DNA from: Treponema sp.
Lineage (GTDB): Bacteria; Spirochaetota; Spirochaetia; Treponematales; Treponemataceae
Direction: 5' to 3'
DNA: 64,000 nt
NCBI GenBank assembly: GCA_024693715.1
Contig: JAILKS010000048.1
Span: 23,699-87,698, forward strand
In this document: positions 44,686 through 51,797 of the stretch, piece by piece
Numbering within the stretch: the first letter of the stretch is position 1
Layout: each line of letters starts with the position of its first letter
Program-made: the position numbers and the translations under genes
Notes under the pieces: model-generated
The model's input: the letters and a program-made list of their open reading frames with translations, nothing else
What the model was told of the DNA's origin: nothing
The model's database searches: none

Positions 44686-45324
44686 TTAATCCTTTGCTCC
44701 GACAACCGTATAATTAATCAAATAATCAATAAGCTCTGCTGCTATCGGATCATTTTCATCTGCAAAAGCTTTTTTTATCTGTTTTGTATAAAAATCTTCA
44801 TCAATCGAAAAAACTACAATGTAAGTATATTTAGGCTCAAGTTCATTTTTCTTGTCGCTTTTTGAGATGCCTTTTACCCACCAGTCAGTCTCTTTATTCA
44901 AGCCGCTGACACTTATTGCAGACGCTCTTGCAGAATAACGTTCTATTACTTCCTCCACAGCACCTGTATCACCGGTCATTCTTGCACCAACAAAATCTGC
45001 AATTCCCTGTTTAATTGAAGCACCAATTTCTGCACGCGCTTCAACCTGATCTGCCCATGTTTTAATAAAATCAAGATCCGGACCACTTTTTGTTACAACC
45101 CATACATGCTTCTTAATTCCAAGACTTTTCTGAAGCTGCTTCTGATTCGGAGTTATAAGAACCATGCTTACCCATTCAGGCTGTGCAACGCCAAAGACAG
45201 TTCCTTTATGTTCAATTATTTCCGTAGGACCGGAAATATCCTTTACCTTTGGTGCACTTGCACAAGCAGAAAGAGAAAAGGCACCGACCATACAAATTGC
45301 GAAAAAGATTACATTCTTTTTCAT
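44686..45324 (-). CDS. Lipoprotein at the head of the LPP20/CsgG-like operon
   Basis: The 212-residue protein has lipobox LSAC. The mature part includes GVAQPEWVSM, EARAEIGASIKQGIADF and DWWVKGISKS, loosely like LPP20-family proteins, but I do not recognise it with certainty. AGGAGG lies before the ATG at 45324; the longer open frame upstream to 45411 crosses the promoter and operator and is not used. Expression should depend on the operator at 45404-45422. Confidence 0.75.
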   Translation of the reverse strand: MKKNVIFFAICMVGAFSLSACASAPKVKDISGPTEIIEHKGTVFGVAQPEWVSMVLITPNQKQLQKSLGIKKHVWVVTKSGPDLDFIKTWADQVEARAEIGASIKQGIADFVGARMTGDTGAVEEVIERYSARASAISVSGLNKETDWWVKGISKSDKKNELEPKYTYIVVFSIDEDFYTKQIKKAFADENDPIAAELIDYLINYTVVGAKD

Positions 45325-45381
45325 AGACGTCCTCCTAAAAAATCTAATAATAATTGATGCAGACAATTCCGCATTCAATCT

Positions 45382-45422
45382 ACAAGAAATATATAATCCT
45401 TTCATTCCCAAGTTAAGGGAAT
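45382..45422 (-). promoter_or_regulatory. WYL-island promoter/operator 1 (lipoprotein operon)
   Basis: Minus strand: ATTCCC-TTAACTT-GGGAAT (45404-45422), then 10 bases, then TATATT as the -10. No separate TTGACA-type -35 exists; the dyad covers that position. Confidence 0.75.
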
Positions 45423-45429
45423 AGAATTT

Positions 45430-46467
45430 TTAATTTTTTAACTGATTTTTATCCATTAAGATTTGTTTTGGGGTAATTCCGAATGCATCCGGAATATCAG
45501 GATTTGCTCCGTTCTCTAAAAGTAATTCTACATAATCAAACATCTTTCGCCTAACTGCAAACATTAATGGTGTTTCAAAAAAAAATCCGGTTCTACGATT
45601 AATATCAAATCCTTTTTTTATAAGTGAAAGAACTTCTTCTTTATCATTTTCAATAATTGCCTCTAAAATCTTACATGGGAAAAATCCATAAAAAATTTGA
45701 ACCCTGGCAATTTCACCTTCCCTGCAATCAAAGCGTCCATTTTTATCTTCAGTTATTATTCCAACAAAATGATTCCCATATTTTCTAAAACTTGCAAAAG
45801 ATGCTGCATTCTCAATTTTATCCAAGCCTAAATAGATATCTATTTTCTCATATAAATAATTGTATTCCCACGCTTTTACATAAATACAAATTTGACTCAC
45901 ATAACCTTTATGCCCTGAAAATGTAACTGCCTTAATCCCATATTTGTACCAAATATAGTATTTTTGTTTGTATATTCCTTTTCTTTTTTCATCCGGCTCA
46001 CCCAATATATTTATTAAATAAGACAGTTTATAATAAGGAGGCAGACGGTGATTTTTTATATAAAATTTCCCATCTAAGTTTATGAATATTCCATTACTCC
46101 GCATTGAAGAATAAAATTTATCATATAACAAAACCAGAATTATCTTATCATTATCATGAACAAATTCTCCTTCCTGATATGTAAAAATCAGTGCGGATGC
46201 TTTTGAATAATAAAAAAGCTTTTTACCATATTCAAAAGCAATTTGTTTCGCAACTGACATTTCATGCCTCATACACACACAGGTAATAAAAGGAGCCTCA
46301 TTTAATTTGTGATTATATTTAATCCCTATTATTCTATGTGTGCCGGAATCATCCGTTATAAGAAAATCCGAATTTCTGATTTTTTCCCTCAACCCACTTT
46401 GAATCTTTGATGGAATATCAAATGATTTTTGATTAGCATAAAGGAATAAAAGTTCATTTGTATTCAT
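45430..46467 (-). CDS. Ankyrin-repeat protein with FlhB/YscU C-domain-like N-terminus
   Basis: The 345-residue protein lacks a signal peptide. Residues about 30-95 (DFLITDDSGTHRIIGIKYN, then EAPFITCV, AKQIAFEYGKKLF, ASALIF) align by eye with the cytoplasmic C-domain of the export-switch protein FlhB/YscU (pattern VTNPTH, KY, AP, A.KI.EIA, A.AL). The self-cleaving NPTH is replaced by SGTH. A middle region of unknown type follows (about 140-265). Two to three ankyrin repeats end it (ETPLMFAVRRKMFDYVELLLENGANPD). AGGAGG lies before the ATG at 46467. It may interact with export machinery, but this is inferred from a weak match. Confidence 0.6.
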   Translation of the reverse strand: MNTNELLFLYANQKSFDIPSKIQSGLREKIRNSDFLITDDSGTHRIIGIKYNHKLNEAPFITCVCMRHEMSVAKQIAFEYGKKLFYYSKASALIFTYQEGEFVHDNDKIILVLLYDKFYSSMRSNGIFINLDGKFYIKNHRLPPYYKLSYLINILGEPDEKRKGIYKQKYYIWYKYGIKAVTFSGHKGYVSQICIYVKAWEYNYLYEKIDIYLGLDKIENAASFASFRKYGNHFVGIITEDKNGRFDCREGEIARVQIFYGFFPCKILEAIIENDKEEVLSLIKKGFDINRRTGFFFETPLMFAVRRKMFDYVELLLENGANPDIPDAFGITPKQILMDKNQLKN

Positions 46468-46555
46468 GGCTCCTCCTGAGTAAGGCCACTTATGGCCAGT
46501 AACAAATAGCAAACCGTTTTCAGGTTTACCACTTTTAATTTGACAATTCTCCCCG

Positions 46556-46615
46556 ATGATATAAAATATAAGTGATGGTTATTCCCAATGCACGGGAATA
46601 TAAATATAGTATTCA
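46556..46615 (+). promoter_or_regulatory. WYL-island promoter/operator 2 (173-aa gene)
   Basis: ATTCCC-AATGCAC-GGGAAT at 46581-46599, then 10 bases, then TATTCA (46610-46615). The 45 bp at 46556-46600 match 48422-48466 with two differences, so this whole promoter is duplicated in front of the WYL gene. Confidence 0.75.
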
Positions 46616-46634
46616 TAAATAAGGAGGTAAATTT

Positions 46635-47156
46635 ATGTCATGGGCTCCAGGAACTTTTAAAAAACTAAATAATAATGAATGTTGTGATTTTTTATTATCT
46701 TATTTGAATAATATCAATCATCCGAAGAATTTATCAGATGCTTATAAAAATGTTTTACACTATATAATAGGCAGTATTATGATTACTGATGATTTTAGAA
46801 TCATTTCGAAAAAAGCAAATGAAATTCTTAAAAAAAATAATATTGAGAAGTTAAACACTTCTAAATCTTATAAGAAAAAATACGGATTAATACTTGAGCA
46901 CACAATCCCCGTATCTTGTGTTACAGACTATCTTTTAAAACTAAAAGAAACAAAAAACCTGCAAGAAAAAAAACTTTTACAGTTACTAACTATTATTAGA
47001 GGAATAGCGTTAATAACAGTTGAGGAAGATGACCTATTAACTAAAACTGGTTTAAAATCTGCTCTTCCAAAAGATTGTTCTATCGATTTATTGCTAGAAG
47101 ATAATTCAAAAGTCCCGTTTGATATACGTTATAAAACAGCAAAAATTGATTATTAG
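46635..47156 (+). CDS. Unknown 173-aa cytoplasmic protein in the WYL island
   Basis: The protein is rich in helix-forming residues and Lys, with no signal peptide or recognised motif. It opens SWAPGTFKKLNNNECC. AGGAGG lies upstream of the ATG. It is followed 10 bp later by a truncated copy of the WYL gene start, implying that it once formed an operon with the WYL regulator. Confidence 0.7.
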   Translation: MSWAPGTFKKLNNNECCDFLLSYLNNINHPKNLSDAYKNVLHYIIGSIMITDDFRIISKKANEILKKNNIEKLNTSKSYKKKYGLILEHTIPVSCVTDYLLKLKETKNLQEKKLLQLLTIIRGIALITVEEDDLLTKTGLKSALPKDCSIDLLLEDNSKVPFDIRYKTAKIDY

Positions 47157-47162
47157 GAAAAC

Positions 47163-47217
47163 AAATATGGCCATCGACTTTACAGAAAAAGCAAAACGCT
47201 ATCAGGCAATTAATGAA
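47163..47217 (+). pseudogene. Truncated 5' fragment of the WYL regulator gene
   Basis: Forty-nine bases (47163-47211) are identical to 48497-48545, spanning the WYL start codon and its first 15 codons; one mismatch and five more matches follow. The frame reads MAIDFTEKAKRYQAINE and then stops matching. It marks the left boundary of the inserted HTH/Fic cassette or a recombination scar. Confidence 0.9.
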
Positions 47218-47245
47218 ATAAATATCATCTTAAAACCAGCAAGAC

Positions 47246-47833
47246 TTATTTTTGCATTGTAAAATCTAATAAATCAGTATAATCACCAGCATCTGCTTTT
47301 CTAAGTGCATCAATATATTGGCTGCGAACTTCGGAAACATTTACAAGATTTGTATCGCCCCAGTACAAAGATGTTCCGTTTAGCTTTTGCAGTACTAAAT
47401 CTGCCATAAGACGGGAAACACGACCATTGCCATTTGGGAATGGATGAATCTGAACAAGCCTGTGATGAAGGCGAACTGCAATCTCATGATTTGAATATGT
47501 TTTATTGTCTATCCAGAATTTTAAATCATCAAAAAGCTGCATAATTTTTATTAAGATCTGATATGGAGCAACACCTATATTTCTTTCTGTTGTTCGATAT
47601 TCTCCAGCCCATACCCATACATCGCCAAACATTTTCTTATGAAGATTTCTTAAGAAAAAATCAGAGCATACATCCTTTTTCTTGTTACTAGCAAGCCAGA
47701 GTTGTGCCTGTGCAATATTTCTTGCTTCGGCTTCATTAAGTTCTGAACGCAGTGTTATCCACTTTAATTTGAGTCCATTCTTTTCTTCAGTTGTAAGAGG
47801 GGTTGAATTATCATCTGCTGCGAAAATATCCAT
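47246..47833 (-). CDS. Fic-domain protein (mobile mystery protein B type)
   Basis: The 195-residue protein has an intact Fic motif HPFPNGNGR (130-138), so it should transfer AMP or a similar group to a target protein. The N-terminus has LTTEEKNGLKLKWITLRSEL and VWVWAGEYRTTERNIG, which match my recollection of mobile mystery protein B, found next to an HTH protein A at variable genomic positions. No clear inhibitory S/TxxxEG helix is seen within it. Control is therefore likely from the neighbour, 6 bp upstream on the same strand. Confidence 0.88.
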   Translation of the reverse strand: MDIFAADDNSTPLTTEEKNGLKLKWITLRSELNEAEARNIAQAQLWLASNKKKDVCSDFFLRNLHKKMFGDVWVWAGEYRTTERNIGVAPYQILIKIMQLFDDLKFWIDNKTYSNHEIAVRLHHRLVQIHPFPNGNGRVSRLMADLVLQKLNGTSLYWGDTNLVNVSEVRSQYIDALRKADAGDYTDLLDFTMQK

Positions 47834-47839
47834 AATTCA

Positions 47840-48280
47840 TTAGTCCCAAATCTGCTTTATTTTTGTATTTATCAAATCACTTGCAAAATCTTTTACAGAT
47901 TCATCTGCTGAAATCTCCTGGTCTTCCAGAGCCATATTTACATTTACTGTCTTTAATACTTCTGCAGCTTTTTTTTGAGCCTGTTCTTCAACAAGATTCT
48001 GAAAAGTTGTTTTAGGCTTGAAGTAATAGACAAATTCGCAGTTCATTGCTTCAGCAGCTTTTTTCAAGGTTGAGAGTTTTAAATTATATTCATTTGTTTC
48101 CATCTTTGTAATTCTAGGTTGTGTTACACCAAGACGAACAGCAAGTTGACAGGCTGTCATCCCTATTGCTTCGCGTACAGTATTTATCCAGCCAGAACCA
48201 CGAGGAACTATGTTTTTTGCAGACTTTAATTCAGAAGTTTTTTTGTCTAAAGCCCTGATTTGTAAAACTCTTGCATTCAT
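47840..48280 (-). CDS. HTH-domain partner (mobile mystery protein A type)
   Basis: The 146-residue protein has an XRE-like helix-turn-helix (about 45-90: MTACQLAVRLGVTQPRITKMETNE). GSGWINTVREAIGM and NVNMALEDQ are shared, as I recall, with mobile mystery protein A. It is probably the DNA-binding antitoxin and autorepressor for the Fic protein. I chose ATG 48280; the longer frame from 48346 crosses an inverted repeat that looks like its operator. Confidence 0.85.
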   Translation of the reverse strand: MNARVLQIRALDKKTSELKSAKNIVPRGSGWINTVREAIGMTACQLAVRLGVTQPRITKMETNEYNLKLSTLKKAAEAMNCEFVYYFKPKTTFQNLVEEQAQKKAAEVLKTVNVNMALEDQEISADESVKDFASDLINTKIKQIWD

Positions 48281-48339
48281 ATTATATAACCTATGAGTTA
48301 ATTTTATAATTATATTGTATAACATATAGGTTATATAAT
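48281..48339. promoter_or_regulatory. 14-bp inverted repeat upstream of the HTH/Fic pair
   Basis: ATTATATAACCTAT (48281-48294) and its exact reverse complement (48326-48339) flank 31 bp of AT-rich DNA. TATAAT within the left arm lies next to the HTH start codon. It is a likely autoregulatory operator for the HTH protein. Confidence 0.65.
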
Positions 48340-48421
48340 CAAGCATTTATATTACTTATATGTTATATTTTTAGATACATAGTTTGAAACTATATTACAT
48401 AAAAGTTGACTTTTTGGTCTT

Positions 48422-48481
48422 ATGATATAAAATATAAGCGATGGTTATTCCCAATGTACGGGAATAGAATAACAATATGAT
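48422..48481 (+). promoter_or_regulatory. WYL-island promoter/operator 3 (WYL gene)
   Basis: ATTCCC-AATGTAC-GGGAAT at 48447-48465, then 10 bases, then TATGAT (48476-48481). This suggests that the WYL protein controls its own gene. Confidence 0.75.
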
Positions 48482-48500
48482 GAAATAACAGGATATAAAT

Positions 48501-49523
48501 ATGGCCATCGACTTTACAGAAAAAGCAAAACGCTATCAGGCAATTGATGAACTGATTGCTTCCGGACGAAAGCTCAAATGGAATGAGATTATTTCAGAGC
48601 TGCAAAATAAATACGATCTCAAAACGAGTAGAAACACTTTTTTCCGCGATATAAATGATTTAGCCGAAAAGTACAATGCACCGATTGATGTTGACTCTGA
48701 AAATAATGGCTACTTTTATACAGATCCTTTGTACAGGCTGCCAAGATTATATACGGATGAAAACGCTGCAAAAGCGGCCAAGCTAATAAAAACACTTATG
48801 GATATGGTAAAGGGAAATCCTATGTACAAGGAAGCACAGGAAGTTTTTGAATCCCTCTCGATTGAAAATCATGATTTGTCGATTGAAAATATAAAGATAA
48901 ATAAAAAACCTGATAATGATAGAATTATTTTTGTCGGGGCGCCAAATAAGGAAATCCCCGCTGAAACCTGGCGAATAATCGACAATGCGCTTAAATCAAA
49001 CCTTGTAATAACCTTTGATTATCAGTCTCTTACAGATGACAAACCTAAGCATCGTCGGGTTCAACCCTGGCAGCTGATTTTTGATAACGGTAACTGGAAT
49101 CTTCACGGTCTGGATGTCGTCAAAAATGACCGCCGCCGATATACGTTAAGCGAAATTAAAAATCTTCAATTAATGAATGATGTTTTTATCTTACCTAAAG
49201 ATTATGATTTTCGAAAGATGACAAGAGGCTCTTTTGGTTGCCTTTATGATAAAAATTTTGAAAACTACAAAATCCATCTTCATGGTTATCCTGCACGCTA
49301 TGCTAAAAAAAGTGTCTGGGGCGAAAATCAGACAATTGAAAAAGATACAAAACATCCAGGCCCAAAGAATGACGGCATAATTTTAAGCTTTAGAAGCAAT
49401 CAACGTGAAGCTATCTGGACATGGGTCTGGAAATGGGCCGATGAAGCCTGGCCAATTGAGCCAAAAGAGCTGGTGGAGGATTGGAAACAAAAGCGCGAAA
49501 GAATTAATAAGATGAAGATTTAA
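48501..49523 (+). CDS. WYL-domain transcriptional regulator
   Basis: The 340-residue protein has an N-terminal winged helix (about 10-70, with SRNTFFRDINDLAEKYNAPI) and a WYL-type ligand domain (about 160-235) with VITFDYQSL, HRRVQPWQLIFDNGNWNLHGLD and RRYTLSEI. A C-terminal extension includes FRSNQREAIWTWVWKWADEAWPIEP. WYL regulators are often tied to DNA-damage or phage-defence loci. It is the only transcription factor in the island besides the HTH antitoxin and is the likely reader of the five shared operators. AGGA lies upstream of the ATG. Confidence 0.92.
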   Translation: MAIDFTEKAKRYQAIDELIASGRKLKWNEIISELQNKYDLKTSRNTFFRDINDLAEKYNAPIDVDSENNGYFYTDPLYRLPRLYTDENAAKAAKLIKTLMDMVKGNPMYKEAQEVFESLSIENHDLSIENIKINKKPDNDRIIFVGAPNKEIPAETWRIIDNALKSNLVITFDYQSLTDDKPKHRRVQPWQLIFDNGNWNLHGLDVVKNDRRRYTLSEIKNLQLMNDVFILPKDYDFRKMTRGSFGCLYDKNFENYKIHLHGYPARYAKKSVWGENQTIEKDTKHPGPKNDGIILSFRSNQREAIWTWVWKWADEAWPIEPKELVEDWKQKRERINKMKI

Positions 49524-49546
49524 ATACGTCGATTTCCGTCTTTTTC

Positions 49547-49897
49547 TTACCTCAAACGACAGATTAAAGGCTCACTCCATGGAGCAAAATAATTTATAAT
49601 ATGCCCCTGGTCATCTTCGAAAGAATAACTTACAGCAAGTTCAATCATCTTTTTTCTAACTTCTTGTGCTAAAAACGAATTTTTCTTGAAGTCGCCAAAA
49701 TCAGGCATTGCGTAATTACGTTCTGAAAGTTTTTTCATAAGGCATCGTGCATTATTCGTCATGTAGTAGCGGTATGATTTTCCAAGCTGACTGATGTATA
49801 CTTCGACATTTTCATATTCTCTTTCTGGATATGACCATTCCTGACTTCTCTTAAGATTCTTAAAAAGTCGTTCATCGAATTCTTTCTTATTATCCAT
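49547..49897 (-). CDS. Unknown 116-aa protein in the WYL island
   Basis: A soluble, charged protein (DERLFKNLKRSQEWSYPERE, then NYAMPDFGDFKKNS) with no family I recognise. AAGGAG lies before the ATG at 49897. A shared-type promoter/operator lies 53 bp upstream, so it belongs to the same regulon. Confidence 0.7.
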   Translation of the reverse strand: MDNKKEFDERLFKNLKRSQEWSYPEREYENVEVYISQLGKSYRYYMTNNARCLMKKLSERNYAMPDFGDFKKNSFLAQEVRKKMIELAVSYSFEDDQGHIINYFAPWSEPLICRLR

Positions 49898-49933
49898 AGT
49901 TTTCTCCTTTCGGACATGTATCCGACAGGAAAA

Positions 49934-49968
49934 AATATATATGCATGTTATTCCCAAGTTAAGGGAAA
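49934..49968 (-). promoter_or_regulatory. WYL-island promoter/operator 4 (116-aa gene)
   Basis: Minus strand: TTCCC-TTAACTT-GGGAAT (49950-49967), 10 bases, then TATATT. The spacer is identical to operator 1. Confidence 0.75.
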
Positions 49969-49996
49969 ACGACAGTATCATCCTAAGTGTTAGACT

Positions 49997-50122
49997 TTAT
50001 TTTATAGGCTGGATATCAAGCCCTGCTTTCTTAGCATATTCAATAAATGTCTGGAAGTTTTGTGTATTCCATTGAGGGGTAACTTTTAACAAAAATACAA
50101 AATTTACCCCCTTAACTGCCAT
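49997..50122 (-). CDS. Small 41-aa protein coupled to the ADP-ribosylglycohydrolase
   Basis: Its ATG directly follows the TAA of the ADP-ribosylglycohydrolase gene with no base between, and the frame runs 41 codons to a TAA. The second half, QWNTQNFQTFIEYAKKAGLD, looks like a folded helix rather than random sequence. It may be a tiny partner protein or the remnant of a longer gene. Confidence 0.5.
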   Translation of the reverse strand: MAVKGVNFVFLLKVTPQWNTQNFQTFIEYAKKAGLDIQPIK

Positions 50123-50917
50123 TTAACGCACTTTTTCAAACCGCTCAATCACTTCATGCATATCTTTTGTTGTACGTTTAAGGGCCTCTTTCTTTAAACT
50201 TTCAGGGATTTCAAAAAACGCTTCTGCCATGCTGCCTGCAATTGCGGCCAAAGTGTCGCTGTCACCTCCAAGAGAAACTGCATTTCTTATAACATCTTCA
50301 AAATCTGTGCCTTCAATAAAACATGTAATTGCTTCCGGACACGTTCCCTGACAGCTTGAATCAAAAAGATATAACGGACGAATCTGGTCACAGGTTCTGG
50401 ACAAATCATATCCGAACTCTTTTTGAATAAAAGCTTTTATCTCTTCTTTTGATTTTCCTGTTCTTGCCAAAAAGATTACACTGGCTGTTGATTCTGCCCC
50501 TTTGATTCCTTCAATATGATTATGAGTAACTTCGCTGGACCATCGGGCAACTTCACGTGTACGCTCAAGTGTGTCAAAAAGCCAGCCAACCGAACTGACA
50601 CGCATTGCAGAACCGTTTCCATAACTTTTATACGGCTCTTTATTTTCCTGCATAATCCATCTTCCAAACATCCCTCCATAACCGGCAAAAGGATATTTCT
50701 TTCCCCAAATTTCCATACTTTTAACAATACTGGCCTTCATTTCCTCTTCCCCTGCCGAAAGTCCCGCGTTCAAAATCCCTTCACATACTGCAATTGTCAT
50801 AACAGTATCATCCGTAAAATGAGAGCTTTTTCTGAATAAAGGAAATTTTTTTGATTTAATTTCTATATCAAACTCATAGGGCTGTCCGATTATATCTCCT
50901 AAAATTGCTCCGTACAT
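50123..50917 (-). CDS. ADP-ribosylglycohydrolase (DraG family)
   Basis: The 264-residue protein has the family metal sites: MYGAILGDIIGQPYE at the N-terminus, FTDDTVMT (about 33-40) and GGDSDTLAAIAG (about 227-238). The family removes ADP-ribose from proteins, nucleic acids or small ligands. AAGGAGG lies before the ATG at 50917. Its promoter carries the island operator, pointing to joint control with the WYL gene. Its target is unknown. Confidence 0.92.
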   Translation of the reverse strand: MYGAILGDIIGQPYEFDIEIKSKKFPLFRKSSHFTDDTVMTIAVCEGILNAGLSAGEEEMKASIVKSMEIWGKKYPFAGYGGMFGRWIMQENKEPYKSYGNGSAMRVSSVGWLFDTLERTREVARWSSEVTHNHIEGIKGAESTASVIFLARTGKSKEEIKAFIQKEFGYDLSRTCDQIRPLYLFDSSCQGTCPEAITCFIEGTDFEDVIRNAVSLGGDSDTLAAIAGSMAEAFFEIPESLKKEALKRTTKDMHEVIERFEKVR

Positions 50918-50950
50918 ATTTGCCTCCTTTGCTAACTTTAAATTCAATTA

Positions 50951-50985
50951 ATTATACCACACAATGATTCCCAGTGAGAGGGAAT
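50951..50985 (-). promoter_or_regulatory. WYL-island promoter/operator 5 (ADP-ribosylglycohydrolase)
   Basis: Minus strand: ATTCCC-TCTCACT-GGGAAT (50967-50985), 10 bases, then TATAAT. It has the best -10 of the five and a different dyad spacer. Confidence 0.75.
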
Positions 50986-51043
50986 GTCTATCATTACTAG
51001 TTTTTAACAATCAAACCCTCTAGAATCAATAAAAAACTTAGTA

Positions 51044-51055
51044 TAGAATACACTC
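51044..51055 (+). promoter_or_regulatory. -10 box placed for a leaderless YczE-like transcript
   Basis: TAGAAT (51044-51049), then ACACTC, then the ATG at 51056. No Shine-Dalgarno. Confidence 0.4.
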
Positions 51056-51727
51056 ATGCGGTTTTCAATTGATCAGTTTATCGTTCATTTTATCGTTCCA
51101 AATTTAAAAAAACGTCTTGCTTTTATGATTCCCGCTGTAATTCTGATGGGTGTTTTTGTTTCCATTCTTATAGAAATCGGATGGGGAACAGATCCTGCAA
51201 GTTTTATGAATCTAAATATTGCAAAAGCAATCGGCTGGAATCTTGGAAATACTGAAGTGCTCGTTTATGGAATTATGCTCGTTTTTACATTAATTTTTGG
51301 ATCCGATATGATTGGCTTTGGAACTCTTGCAAATATGATATTAATCGGCTATGTAGTTGATTTATGCCGGATTTTATGGAACAAAACCGGTTTTTCAAAT
51401 TTCATTACTCAGGCATCCTTTCCTGTAACGCTCATTCTTTTTATAATAACTCTTTTCCTTTTTGTGATTGTTGCATCAATCTATATTAATTCACAAATAG
51501 GTGTTGCTCCTTATGATGCAATCCCGAATATCATAAGCAGATGGCTGCCAGAGGTTCCGTTTTTTATTATAAGGATTCTGTTTGATTTTGCGGCGGTTGG
51601 AGCTGGAGTGCTTGCAGGAAAACTCAGCGGAGGAATCGAAGGTTCTGTAATCGGTTCTATTGCAATGTCAATTCTTCTTGGTCCTGTAATTTCTCTGGTT
51701 GGAAAACCTCTTAAAAAGATTCTATAA
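51056..51727 (+). CDS. YczE/YitT-like membrane protein
   Basis: The 223-residue protein has five to six membrane helices and family-like phrases: IGWGTDPASFMN, IGFGTLANMILIGYVVD and IGVAPYDAIPNII. The molecular function of these proteins is not established; YczE is associated with lipopeptide production in Bacillus. It precedes glnN by 70 bp, but glnN has its own promoter. Confidence 0.85.
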   Translation: MRFSIDQFIVHFIVPNLKKRLAFMIPAVILMGVFVSILIEIGWGTDPASFMNLNIAKAIGWNLGNTEVLVYGIMLVFTLIFGSDMIGFGTLANMILIGYVVDLCRILWNKTGFSNFITQASFPVTLILFIITLFLFVIVASIYINSQIGVAPYDAIPNIISRWLPEVPFFIIRILFDFAAVGAGVLAGKLSGGIEGSVIGSIAMSILLGPVISLVGKPLKKIL

Positions 51728-51762
51728 ACTTCTTCGCAAAATATGATTAAACTTTCTCTTTA

Positions 51763-51797
51763 TTGCCCTGTGATGTTTTATTCACTATAATATTAAT
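51763..51797 (+). promoter_or_regulatory. glnN promoter, leaderless arrangement
   Basis: TTGCCC (51763-51768), a 17-bp spacer, TATAAT (51786-51791), then ATTAAT and the ATG at 51798. It is the clearest full promoter of the leaderless set. Confidence 0.65.

Noticed and set aside
46485..46525. GGCCA/TGGCC palindrome and AAACC/GGTTT hairpin before the ankyrin gene
   Set aside because: Short and not shared with the other island promoters; too weak to call an operator or terminator.
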